A DNA stretch of 64,000 nt from positions 122,888-186,887 of the forward strand of contig JAYRJU010000007.1 in NCBI GenBank assembly GCA_041906145.1, read 5' to 3'. Source of the stretch: SHVO01 sp041906145 (lineage in GTDB: Bacteria; Pseudomonadota; Alphaproteobacteria; Rhodospirillales; Rhodospirillaceae). The notes beneath the pieces are model-generated. The model did not search any database, was not told the origin of the DNA, and saw only the letters and a program-made list of their open reading frames with translations. A program made the translations under genes and the position numbers. This document shows positions 1 to 6,684 of the stretch, one piece after another (the first letter of the stretch is position 1; every line of letters begins with the position of its first letter).

Positions 1-509
1 TTCCGATGGAACCGATCGATCCGAATGAAAACCCGGGTAAGGGCGCTTTACGGGTGAGCATGGACGAAGCCGCGATCCGGGCGACCCTCGCGGCGGACCT
101 TGATCCATGGAGCGGCTATGTCGGCATCAATAATCACATGGGCAGTAAATTCACCACCGATCGCAGCCGCATGAATGTCGTGATGACGGAACTGAAAGCG
201 CGCGGCCTGCTATGGCTGGACTCAAAGACGATTCAGGGCTCGGCGGGAACCGCGGCGGCGCAGGCGGCGGGCGTGCCCTACATCGAGCGCGATGTGTTCA
301 TCGATAATGAGCAAACGGTCGACGCGGTCCTCGCACAGCTGGCTGATGCGGAAAAAATCGCACGGAGCCGGGGAACCGCGATCGCCATCGGGCATCCGCA
401 CGACGCGACCTTGGAGGCCTTGGTGCGATGGCTGCCGGGGACGGACCGCAAGGGGATTGCGCTTGTGCCCGTGACGGAAGTCCTGCGCCGGCGCGCCGCC
501 GCGCCCTAG
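1..509 (+). CDS. Divergent polysaccharide deacetylase family protein (3' part only)
   Basis: The reading frame is open from the window edge to the stop at 509, so the 5' part lies outside. The visible 168 residues carry features of the divergent polysaccharide deacetylase family (DUF610/YibQ-like): a PMEP(I/F) segment at the very start, the GINNHMGSKFT motif around residue 42, LLWLDSKT, and a C-terminal AIGHPH motif. The ATG at 6 falls inside the conserved PMEP segment, so it is not the real start. Members are usually exported and often lie near cell-wall hydrolase and peptidase genes. No catalytic claim is made. It ends 4 bases into the convergent GST gene. Confidence 0.85.
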   Translation, partial: PMEPIDPNENPGKGALRVSMDEAAIRATLAADLDPWSGYVGINNHMGSKFTTDRSRMNVVMTELKARGLLWLDSKTIQGSAGTAAAQAAGVPYIERDVFIDNEQTVDAVLAQLADAEKIARSRGTAIAIGHPHDATLEALVRWLPGTDRKGIALVPVTEVLRRRAAAP

Positions 510-1144
510 CGCGTATTCACCGCAAGCTGCGCGGCGAACGCTTTCTTGTAAGCTGGCCGCGCCTCTGCGCGCGCGACATAGGCCGCCAGGTTTGGGAATT
601 CTTCCAGAACGCCCGATGATCTCAGCCGGAGCAGGACCGAGACCATCATCAGGTCGCCCGCGCTGAATGCGCCGTCGAGCCAGTCCTCGTCGCCCAAGTG
701 CGCGGAAAGCTGCTTCATTCGCGCCTGTGCGGCTTTCGCGACCAAGGGCAGGCGCGCTTCGTACCAGGGCTTGTCACGTTCGAAGAACTTGGCGGTCGTG
801 AATTCAAGGATCGGTGGCTCCATTGTGTTGACCGCGGCAAACATCCACGTGATCGCGCGTGCCCGCGCGTTCGGTTCTTTGGGCAAAAGTCCCCCATGCC
901 GCTCGGCGATATGAAAAACGATGGCCCCTGTCTCGAACAGGGCGAGATCGCCGTCCTCATAGGTCGGAATCTGGCCGAAAGGGTTCAAGGCCAAATGCTC
1001 CGGTTCTTTCAACGCGGGGAACGATACGAGGCGCACGTCATACGCCTGACCGGCCTCCTCGAGCGCCCAACGGACGCGTGTGTCGCGCGCAAGCCCCTTG
1101 CCGCCGTCGGGAGACCGGTCAAACGCGGTAATCGTGATGGTCAT
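506..1144 (-). CDS. Glutathione S-transferase family protein
   Basis: The 212-residue protein has a thioredoxin-like N-terminal half (MTITITAF, then a conserved cis-Pro region at QIPTYEDGDLALFETGAI) and an all-helical C-terminal half, the size and layout of a bacterial GST. The ETGAI glutathione-binding segment is clear. The frame is open upstream to 1396, but that extension overlaps the DoxX-like gene and has no family similarity, so the ATG at 1144 is chosen. It is the last gene of the five-gene operon starting at 3229, 10 nt after the DoxX-like gene. Its likely role is glutathione conjugation or detoxification; the substrate is unknown. Confidence 0.88.
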   Translation of the reverse strand: MTITITAFDRSPDGGKGLARDTRVRWALEEAGQAYDVRLVSFPALKEPEHLALNPFGQIPTYEDGDLALFETGAIVFHIAERHGGLLPKEPNARARAITWMFAAVNTMEPPILEFTTAKFFERDKPWYEARLPLVAKAAQARMKQLSAHLGDEDWLDGAFSAGDLMMVSVLLRLRSSGVLEEFPNLAAYVARAEARPAYKKAFAAQLAVNTR

Positions 1145-1154
1145 CGCGAGCGTC

Positions 1155-1544
1155 CTATGTGCGTATAGGGAAGAGGGCGCGTAAGCGTGCTTCTCGCAAC
1201 CAGAGTCCGCCCCAAATGAACAGCCCAAAATAAACGCCAAAGAAGATGTGACTGAACCACGGATTGCCCAGGCGGGCATGAGTCGCGACAGCGCCGCCGA
1301 GATAGCCCGTGAGCAAAATGGCGCCGAGGAACGCCGTACGCGGCCAGATATAAAGCGCCGTGCAGGCGAGCAACACGACGCCGAGGGGGAAACCACTTTC
1401 CGCCGGCCAACCCAGTTCGCGCCCGGTCTCGGCGACGATGGGTAACTGAAGCAGCTTCATCGCCGCATCCATGAGAAGAAACAGGACCACCAGGCCTGAC
1501 AGCGCATAGCCGGTGTAGAGCATCTTCTTTGATGTGTCGGTCAT
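1155..1544 (-). CDS. DoxX-like small integral membrane protein
   Basis: This 129-residue protein has four predicted membrane segments (about 10–28, 50–67, 72–90 and 97–114) with few charged residues between them, the pattern of DoxX/DoxX-like family proteins. A short basic tail (LREARLRALFPIRT) ends the chain. It sits 21 nt after the YCII–VOC fusion and 10 nt before the GST gene in the ECF42-type operon; DoxX-like proteins are frequent partners in such operons. Function is unassigned; a link to membrane redox or stress is often proposed for the family. Confidence 0.8.
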   Translation of the reverse strand: MTDTSKKMLYTGYALSGLVVLFLLMDAAMKLLQLPIVAETGRELGWPAESGFPLGVVLLACTALYIWPRTAFLGAILLTGYLGGAVATHARLGNPWFSHIFFGVYFGLFIWGGLWLREARLRALFPIRT

Positions 1545-1565
1545 GACTTCCCCCTCGATGTCCGC

Positions 1566-2336
1566 TTAGGCCGGTTCGTTGATAGCCCAGTTGATGCCGA
1601 ACGGATCGGCGAGGCGGCCGTAACGGTCGCCCCAGAAGGCGCGTTCCAGCGGCAGCGTAATCTTGCAGCCGGCATCGACCGCGCGTTTCCACCAGGTATC
1701 CCCGTCTTTCACGACCAGTTGCATCGTGACGCCGGACGACGGCGCGTGAGGAAAGCCGTGTTCCGGGAAAGGATCGCTCATCATCAGCGAGCCGCCGTTG
1801 ATCTCCATATGGCAATGCATCACGCGCTTGCCGTCTTGAGCCGGCATGCGGGCGAGTTCCTTGGCGCCGAAAGCTTTCTGATAGAATTCAGAGGCTTTCG
1901 TGACACTCTCGACATTAATATAGGGGATGATGCCATTGGTCAGCGCGCCGCCGGCCGCGACAGCTGCTTGGTTTTCCTTGGTCATGGCTGGGAACGCGAG
2001 GCCAATCAGTTCGATGGTGCCGTCGCCCATATCCGCGAGCAGTGTTTTACTCTCCTCGATCATCTGCTCTTTGGTGTCCGCGGCGCAGATGGAAACGCCC
2101 ATCGCGCCGAACAGGACCGAGCCCGCATCCGGCGCGGTGTCGACGGTGTAATTGCCGTCTTTCAGCGTGACGCGCGCGGCAGAGGCGGTGCGCTTGCCTA
2201 CGGGGGCCGTGACGATGAGTTTGCCGGAGGCCAAAGCCTCGTTGATTTTTTTCATCATGGCAGCCATGTGCTCGCCTGAGGGCGGGCCTTTGGCGACAGC
2301 GGCCGGATCGACCGTGTAAAGCGTAACGAATTGCAT
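1566..2336 (-). CDS. YCII-related domain fused to a PhnB-like VOC domain
   Basis: Residues about 1–105 (MQFVTLYTVDPA… to the LADMGDGTIEL region) resemble a YCII/DGPF-type ferredoxin-like domain. Residues about 130–256 are a PhnB/glyoxalase-like VOC domain (IPYINVESVTKASEFYQKAFGA, MHCHMEINGG, WGDRYGRLADPFG). Fusion of the two is notable because YCII proteins and VOC proteins are normally separate partners of ECF42 sigma factors. It lies 11 nt after the broken AHSA1-like gene. An enzymatic role is possible but unproven. Confidence 0.8.
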   Translation of the reverse strand: MQFVTLYTVDPAAVAKGPPSGEHMAAMMKKINEALASGKLIVTAPVGKRTASAARVTLKDGNYTVDTAPDAGSVLFGAMGVSICAADTKEQMIEESKTLLADMGDGTIELIGLAFPAMTKENQAAVAAGGALTNGIIPYINVESVTKASEFYQKAFGAKELARMPAQDGKRVMHCHMEINGGSLMMSDPFPEHGFPHAPSSGVTMQLVVKDGDTWWKRAVDAGCKITLPLERAFWGDRYGRLADPFGINWAINEPA

Positions 2337-2347
2337 CGTCGGTTCCC

Positions 2348-2813
2348 CTATATCGTCGCTGCGACTTCTTCGAGCTGTTCGGCGGCTTTGCGCCAGCCCT
2401 GGTGGAAACCCATCTTGTCGTGCTGGTCGCGTGACTCCGCGGTCCAGTGACGCGCGACGGCGCGGTACATGGCCTTACCGTTGCCTGCATCCTCGAAGGT
2501 CACTTCCGCCACGAAAAAAGGCGCGCCGTCCTTCGGGACCCAACCGGCCGTGAAGGCATCAGTGAAGACGATCTTTTGGTTCGGCACGACTTCGAGGTAG
2601 ACGCCAGAGTTCGGAAACTCCTGACCTTCGGGCGAACGCATGACGACAAGGCAGGCGCCCCCCCGCGCGCAGATCGCGTTCGACACTCACGGTGGTCCAT
2701 GGCTTCGGTGTGAACCACTTCATCATCAGTTCGGGTTCAGTCCAGCAGCGATAAAGCTTTTCCTTCGGGGCATTGATGACTTTTTCGAGAACGAGATCAT
2801 ATCCGGCGGTCAT
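2348..2813 (-). pseudogene. AHSA1/SRPBCC-family protein, disrupted by a +1 frameshift
   Basis: Two overlapping frames together give one SRPBCC protein. The first starts at 2813 (MTAGYDLVLEKVINAPKEKL) and stays family-like to the DLRAGG segment. The family sequence then resumes in another frame (VVMRSPEGQEFPNSGVYLEV) and runs to a stop at 2348, ending in the typical QGWRKAAEQLEE helix. The switch occurs at a run of seven C on the plus strand (about 2658–2664); six would restore a single frame of about 155 residues. This is either a real inactivating slip or a sequencing error. It is the second gene of the ECF42-type operon. AHSA1-like proteins are common partners of these sigma factors. Confidence 0.82.
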
Positions 2814-2824
2814 GGAGGTGGTCC

Positions 2825-3229
2825 TTATTTCTGAATGTGTGAGGGGTCCATGAAGAGGACTTCCCAGGTGTGGCCGTCCGGATCCTCGAAGGTGCGGAAC
2901 ATCATGAAACCGTAGTCAGTGAGCGGCCGGGGTTCGGTTGCGCCCGATTTTACCGCCGCGTCGACGATGCGATGAACATCGTCCTTGGAGTCCGTCGAAA
3001 GGCAGATCAACATTTGCGCGGTTTTCGAGGAGTCCGCGATCTGCTTGCGCGTGAACTGGCTGAACTTCTCATGCGTGAGGAGCATCACATAGATATCCTC
3101 CGACACGACGATGCTGGCGGCGGTGTTGTCGGTGAACTGGGGGTTGTGCTTCCAGCCCAGGGACTCATAAAACGCCATGGAGCGCTTCAGATCCTTCACG
3201 GGCAGGTTCATAAATACCTTATGGGCCAT
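2825..3229 (-). CDS. VOC family (glyoxalase/bleomycin resistance-like) protein
   Basis: The protein of 134 residues is one VOC module pair: MAHKVFMNLPVKDLKRSMAF at the N-terminus, and MMFRTFEDPDGHTWEVLFMD near the C-terminus with the usual metal-site-like glutamate. It resembles the lactoylglutathione-lyase-like proteins that accompany YCII and ECF42 genes. It is the promoter-proximal gene of the operon, with a TGTCGG–N17–CGTCCTAGGA element upstream (3267–3299) and a good ribosome site (AGGAGAG). Substrate unknown. Confidence 0.88.
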   Translation of the reverse strand: MAHKVFMNLPVKDLKRSMAFYESLGWKHNPQFTDNTAASIVVSEDIYVMLLTHEKFSQFTRKQIADSSKTAQMLICLSTDSKDDVHRIVDAAVKSGATEPRPLTDYGFMMFRTFEDPDGHTWEVLFMDPSHIQK

Positions 3230-3266
3230 TTCTCTCTCCTGCGGCGGGCTTGAGCCCCTGTTACGC

Positions 3267-3299
3267 TCCTAGGACGAGTGAGGGCTGAGGAGTCCGACA
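3267..3299 (-). promoter_or_regulatory. Putative ECF42-type promoter of the VOC–AHSA1–YCII/VOC–DoxX–GST operon
   Basis: On the minus strand TGTCGG (3294–3299) is followed after exactly 17 nt by CGTCCTAGGA (3267–3276). The same two blocks at the same spacing precede the YCII–sigma unit. A TGTCG-type −35 and CGTC-type −10 fit what is known for ECF42 promoters. The −10 lies 37 nt before the ATG. Confidence 0.72.
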
Positions 3300-3316
3300 C
3301 GCTCTCGCGAAAAAAT

Positions 3317-4579
3317 TTAGGCGGAATTCCGGGCTTTTTCCGCATCGGCCGTCAGGCGGTCGATGTGCATGCGGATATGGGCCGCTTCGGCCGGCGTATT
3401 GGCTAGCGAAATGGCGCGGTCGAAGGCTTCACGCGCCGCGCGGTTCCGGCCGAGTTGAAGTAACAGCGCCCCCCGGGCGCCATGGAAATGGAAGTAACCG
3501 CCGAGCGCGGCTTCCAAGGGCGCGATCATTTCCAGCGCGGCTTCTGGGCCCTTGGTTTTTGATACAGCGACCGCTCGATTGAGGGTGATCACGGGCGAGG
3601 GATTTAGACGCTCCAAGGTCGCATAGAGCGCGTCGATCCCCGGCCAATCGGTGTCGGCATATTGGCGCGCGCGCGAGTGCAGAGCGGCAATGGCGGCTTG
3701 CACGAGGTACGTGCCGGTTTGACCGTGGCGCATCGCTTTGTCGATGAGGGCAAGCCCTTCCTGGATCAACGTCACGCGCCAGAGGCTGCGGTCCTGATCC
3801 TCAAGAAGCACGATCTCGCCAGCGGCGTTGTAACGCGCGGGCGCGCGTGAATGCTGGAGGAGCATGAGCGCGAGAAGACCCATGACCTCGGGTTCGGCCT
3901 GATACATGCGTAGGAGCAGGCGCCCGAGACGGATGGCTTCCTCGGCGAGCATGCCGCGCTCTTCGTCCTTCGGGCCAGCGGAGTAGCCTTCGTTGAAAAC
4001 CAAATAGATCATCGCCATGACGGCGGCGAGACGCTCGGCACGCTCCACCGCGCCCGGCGTCTCGAACGGAACGCCCGCGTCCGATACCTTGGCTTTGGCG
4101 CGGGTGATACGCTGTTCCATGGCCGTCTCGCTGACGAGGAAGGCGCGTGCGATCTGTTTCACCGAAAGTCCGGAGACGATGCGAAGCGCGAGCGCTATTT
4201 GTTGCGTGGCCGGTAGGTCGGGATGGGCGCAGATAAACAACAGGCGCAGCATGTCGTCGCGGTAGTGTGTTTCGTCGAGCCGGTCCGCCATATACGCCTC
4301 GCGGTCGGAGAGGTCCGAGACCTGCTCCTCGTCCGGAAGTGCGGTCATGCGTGCGTTCTTACGAGTGGCGTCGAGGGCTGCGTTGCGGCCGACCATGATC
4401 AGCCACGCGGCTGGATCGCGCGGCGGGCCGTTCGTGGACCAGGTCTTAAGCGCGCGCAGGCAAGATTCTTGAAATGCTTCCTCGGCTGTATCGAGGTCGC
4501 GGAAGTAGCGCAGGAGCGCGGCGATAGCCTGAGGACGGGCAGCCGTGATGGCCCCCTCGATCCAGGCAAGATCGTTCAC
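3317..4579 (-). CDS. ECF42-type RNA polymerase sigma factor with C-terminal TPR-like extension
   Basis: The 420-residue protein has sigma-70 region 2 at about 10–85 (LLRYFRDLDTAEEAFQESCLRAL, then PAAWLIMVGRNAALD) and region 4 at about 125–175 (SGLSVKQIARAFLVSETAMEQRITRAK). A long C-terminal helical domain of the DUF6596/TPR-like type (LVFNEGYSAGP, then LDRAVAVS-like repeats) follows. This length and layout define the ECF42 group, which lacks a classical anti-sigma factor and pairs with YCII/DGPF genes. The start is GTG at 4579, 3 nt after the YCII stop, which suggests translational coupling. It probably drives the two promoters at 3267 and 5026. Confidence 0.9.
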   Translation of the reverse strand: MNDLAWIEGAITAARPQAIAALLRYFRDLDTAEEAFQESCLRALKTWSTNGPPRDPAAWLIMVGRNAALDATRKNARMTALPDEEQVSDLSDREAYMADRLDETHYRDDMLRLLFICAHPDLPATQQIALALRIVSGLSVKQIARAFLVSETAMEQRITRAKAKVSDAGVPFETPGAVERAERLAAVMAMIYLVFNEGYSAGPKDEERGMLAEEAIRLGRLLLRMYQAEPEVMGLLALMLLQHSRAPARYNAAGEIVLLEDQDRSLWRVTLIQEGLALIDKAMRHGQTGTYLVQAAIAALHSRARQYADTDWPGIDALYATLERLNPSPVITLNRAVAVSKTKGPEAALEMIAPLEAALGGYFHFHGARGALLLQLGRNRAAREAFDRAISLANTPAEAAHIRMHIDRLTADAEKARNSA

Positions 4580-4582
4580 TGC

Positions 4583-5002
4583 TTACGCCCCGATCTTGGC
4601 GCGCGCGGCTTCACCATAAGGAAGAGCGCTGGCCTTGGTATCCACCGGCGAACCGGGCAGATAGAGCGCGATGGGACGCAGCTCGTAGGCCCCACCCGGA
4701 TTGGCTGCGGTCAGCTCGCGCGCGAAGCTAAGGCCTTCTTCAAGATCTGCCACGTCAATGATGTAGAAGCCGAGAAGGGCTTCCTTGGTCTCCGCATAGG
4801 GACCGTCAATTACGAGACCCCTGGCTTTATGAAGAGTCGTGGCGGCCGAGGTCGGCAGCAGCCGTAAGGAGGGCTTTAGTTTGCCGGCCTTTTCCCACTT
4901 GTCGTGGACCACCGATAGCTTGGACATAACGGCCTCGTCCTGCTCCTTGGTCCAATTGCAGACGACTTCTTCGGAATTGTAGCAAAGCACCGCGTACATC
5001 AT
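4583..5002 (-). CDS. YCII (DGPF) family protein, partner of the ECF42 sigma factor
   Basis: The family core MMYAVLCYNSEE, the LVIDGPYAETKEALLGFYIID block (DGPF-type motif) and the C-terminal ELRPIALY strand are all present. An upstream extension to 5059 overlaps the promoter and has no family match, so I start at the first ATG of the ATGATG pair (5002), preceded by a TAAGG ribosome site; 139 residues. DGPF proteins are almost always encoded next to ECF42 sigma factors and are suspected to be part of their signalling. The sigma gene follows after 3 nt. Confidence 0.88.
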   Translation of the reverse strand: MMYAVLCYNSEEVVCNWTKEQDEAVMSKLSVVHDKWEKAGKLKPSLRLLPTSAATTLHKARGLVIDGPYAETKEALLGFYIIDVADLEEGLSFARELTAANPGGAYELRPIALYLPGSPVDTKASALPYGEAARAKIGA

Positions 5003-5025
5003 AGCCTTAGCCCTCACTGTGACGA

Positions 5026-5058
5026 TCCTAGGACGCGCGAGCATAGCCCGCTCCGACA
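5026..5058 (-). promoter_or_regulatory. Putative ECF42-type promoter of the YCII–sigma unit (autoregulation)
   Basis: On the minus strand TGTCGG (5053–5058) and CGTCCTAGGA (5026–5035) are separated by exactly 17 nt, matching the element at 3267–3299 base for base in both blocks while the spacer differs. The −10 ends 23 nt before the ATG at 5002. This predicts autoregulation by the sigma factor. Confidence 0.72.
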
Positions 5059-5131
5059 TCGGGCCATGCGAAAAATTTGCATGGTTTCCCAGGGGATTGA
5101 GGTTGGCGGCTGGAGATTATATGTAAGGGCC

Positions 5132-5190
5132 GCGAGGCCACGTCCTCGCCAGGCTGTTATTCAGCATGGTTTATGTCCGGGACGGCCCGG
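5132..5190 (+). promoter_or_regulatory. Candidate guanidine-II (mini-ykkC)-like riboswitch upstream of the SMR exporter
   Basis: A perfect 5-bp stem with an ACGG tetraloop (CCGGG-ACGG-CCCGG, 5177–5190) lies just before the ribosome site of a Gdx/SugE-type gene. ACGR-loop hairpins in tandem define guanidine-II riboswitches, which control this transporter class. A second hairpin 27 nt upstream (GCGAGG/CCTCGC, 5132–5149) has loop CCACGT, which contains ACG but is not the canonical ACGR tetraloop. One of the two hairpins is therefore atypical. Confidence 0.5.
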
Positions 5191-5220
5191 CGCTCTTTTT
5201 ATTCAAAAAGGAGGGCCGCC

Positions 5221-5541
5221 ATGGCCTGGATCTATCTCGTTATCGCCGGACTATTCGAAGTGGTGTGGGCTTATTTCATGAAGCAGTCCCACGGCTTCAC
5301 GCGCGTCGTGCCGACCGTTGTCACGTTTCTGACCATGTTCATAAGTTTCGGCCTGCTGTCGGTGTCGATGAAGACGCTGCCGCTGGGCACCGCCTATGCG
5401 ATGTGGACGGGCATTGGCGCGCTCGGCGCTTTTCTCGTCGGCATTATCGTGTTGGGAGAACAGGCAAATCCGATGCGCATCGGTGCGGCGGCGCTGATTG
5501 TGACGGGGCTTGCGCTGATGAAAATCTCTTCGCCGGCGTAA
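5221..5541 (+). CDS. SMR family exporter, guanidinium exporter (Gdx/SugE) type
   Basis: This is a 106-residue protein with four membrane helices. The conserved membrane Glu is in helix 1 (AGLFEVVWAYFMK, E13), and the Gdx/SugE signature region (SVSMKTLPLGTAYAMWTGIGALG) and helix 4 (ALIVTGLALMKI) are present. ATG 5221 is chosen over the longer frame from 5173 because it has an AAGGAGG ribosome site at the right distance and begins the family-conserved MAWIYL. SMR proteins of this subtype export guanidinium as antiparallel dimers. The riboswitch-like hairpin upstream supports Gdx over a general drug exporter. Confidence 0.88.
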   Translation: MAWIYLVIAGLFEVVWAYFMKQSHGFTRVVPTVVTFLTMFISFGLLSVSMKTLPLGTAYAMWTGIGALGAFLVGIIVLGEQANPMRIGAAALIVTGLALMKISSPA

Positions 5542-5721
5542 TCGATCTAAACACTCATTTAGGCCGAAGCGAAAAACCGACACGTTTCACGCTTTTGTGT
5601 TCGGGAGTTTTCGCTTTGCCTAACCTGATAAATGTGCAACTTACGCGCCGGGCAAAACAAACCAAATAACAACGAGGTTGGGGCCCTTTATCCAACTCAT
5701 AGTGAGAGGCGTTGTTTATAT

Positions 5722-5994
5722 ATGTCAGCTGCTATTATTCGTCCGGTGCTCTTTGCTGCCGTCGTCGCGATCGCTGCGACCGGTTATTACGGCTTCAGCC
5801 AGCACCAGAAAGTTGAAGATTATCGCGCCGCGCATGCGTCGCTGAAGGCCGAACGTGACTCGCTCCTGGCGAAGACCGATCAGCTGAGCGGTGAAGCAGC
5901 TGCCGCCAAACGCGCGCAGCAGGAAGCCGAAGCGAAGGTGGCGGAGCTTCAGACCGCCGCGCCCGCGACCACCAAGAAGACCGCGACCCGCTGA
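5722..5994 (+). CDS. Small membrane-anchored coiled-coil protein, unknown function
   Basis: The 90-residue protein begins with one N-terminal hydrophobic segment (IIRPVLFAAVVAIAATGYYGF), followed by about 50 residues of predicted coiled coil rich in Ala, Glu, Lys and Gln (KAERDSLLAKTDQLSGEAAAAKR…). It ends in a basic Thr/Lys tail. ATG 5722 is used because the upstream extension (from 5632) has no hydrophobic or family character. I do not recognise the family. The architecture suits an inner-membrane protein with a periplasmic or cytoplasmic coiled coil. A strong hairpin terminator follows at 6016. Confidence 0.6.
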   Translation: MSAAIIRPVLFAAVVAIAATGYYGFSQHQKVEDYRAAHASLKAERDSLLAKTDQLSGEAAAAKRAQQEAEAKVAELQTAAPATTKKTATR

Positions 5995-6015
5995 AATTTC
6001 CTGATGTGATATTGA

Positions 6016-6043
6016 GGGGCGTTCCGATTTCGGAGCGCCCCTT
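6016..6043. terminator. Terminator hairpin between convergent genes
   Basis: GGGGCG…CGCCCC arms extended by TTCCGA/TCGGAG form a stem of about 12 bp with a very short loop (6016–6041) followed by TT. It lies between the small coiled-coil gene and the convergent response regulator gene and could serve both. Confidence 0.65.
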
Positions 6044-6055
6044 ATTCTTCTGCGA

Positions 6056-6673
6056 CTAGTGGGGCGCGGGCTCCAGCCGCGCGAAGAGGCGGATCAATTC
6101 CGCCAGGCGCGACACGCGCATTTTCTCCATCACGCGGGCTTTATATACTTCGATCGTGCGGACGCTGAGATTCAATGCGGCGGCGATTTCGCGATTGTGG
6201 CGGCCGTCGAGCACGGCCTCGAGCACTTGGCGCTCGCGCCCAGACAATGTGGCGAGCCGTTCTTCGATGTGGTGGCGTTCGGCGCGTACGGCCGCGGCGC
6301 GGTCCGAGCTTGAGAGCGCGTCATCCAGCACGCGCATCATCTGATCCTCAAGCACCGGCTTTTCCAGGAAATCGAACGCGCCGGATTTTAGGGCGCGGGT
6401 GGCGGAGGAAATGCTCCCGAACGCGGTCACGACAATGATCGGCGCGGTAATGCCGCGCGTGCGGCACGTCTCGACCACTTCGAGGCCGCCGATACCGCTC
6501 ATGCGCAGATCGAGGATCATGCAGTCAAGCTGGGGCAGGGATGGCGAGGCGAGCAACTCCTCTCCGCTGCCAAATTCGACGACGTCGAAGTCGCGAAACC
6601 TGAGGACGAGCGCGAGCGAATCGCGCAGGGCCGCGTCGTCATCGATGATCCCGATAGTGCGTCCAGTAGGCAT
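6056..6673 (-). CDS. FixJ-family response regulator
   Basis: The 205-residue protein has a receiver domain at about 5–118 with acidic pocket DDD (11–13), phosphoacceptor D55 (LDLRM), T83 and K105. A LuxR/FixJ helix-turn-helix lies at about 140–198 (LSGRERQVLEAVLDGRHNRE, then LNLSVRTIEVYKARVMEKM). It is transcribed after the sensor kinase gene with an 11-nt gap (kinase stop 6685, start 6673), so the two form one operon. It is a transcription activator of the NarL/FixJ class; targets are unknown. Confidence 0.93.
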   Translation of the reverse strand: MPTGRTIGIIDDDAALRDSLALVLRFRDFDVVEFGSGEELLASPSLPQLDCMILDLRMSGIGGLEVVETCRTRGITAPIIVVTAFGSISSATRALKSGAFDFLEKPVLEDQMMRVLDDALSSSDRAAAVRAERHHIEERLATLSGRERQVLEAVLDGRHNREIAAALNLSVRTIEVYKARVMEKMRVSRLAELIRLFARLEPAPH

Positions 6674-6684
6674 AGCAAGAACTC

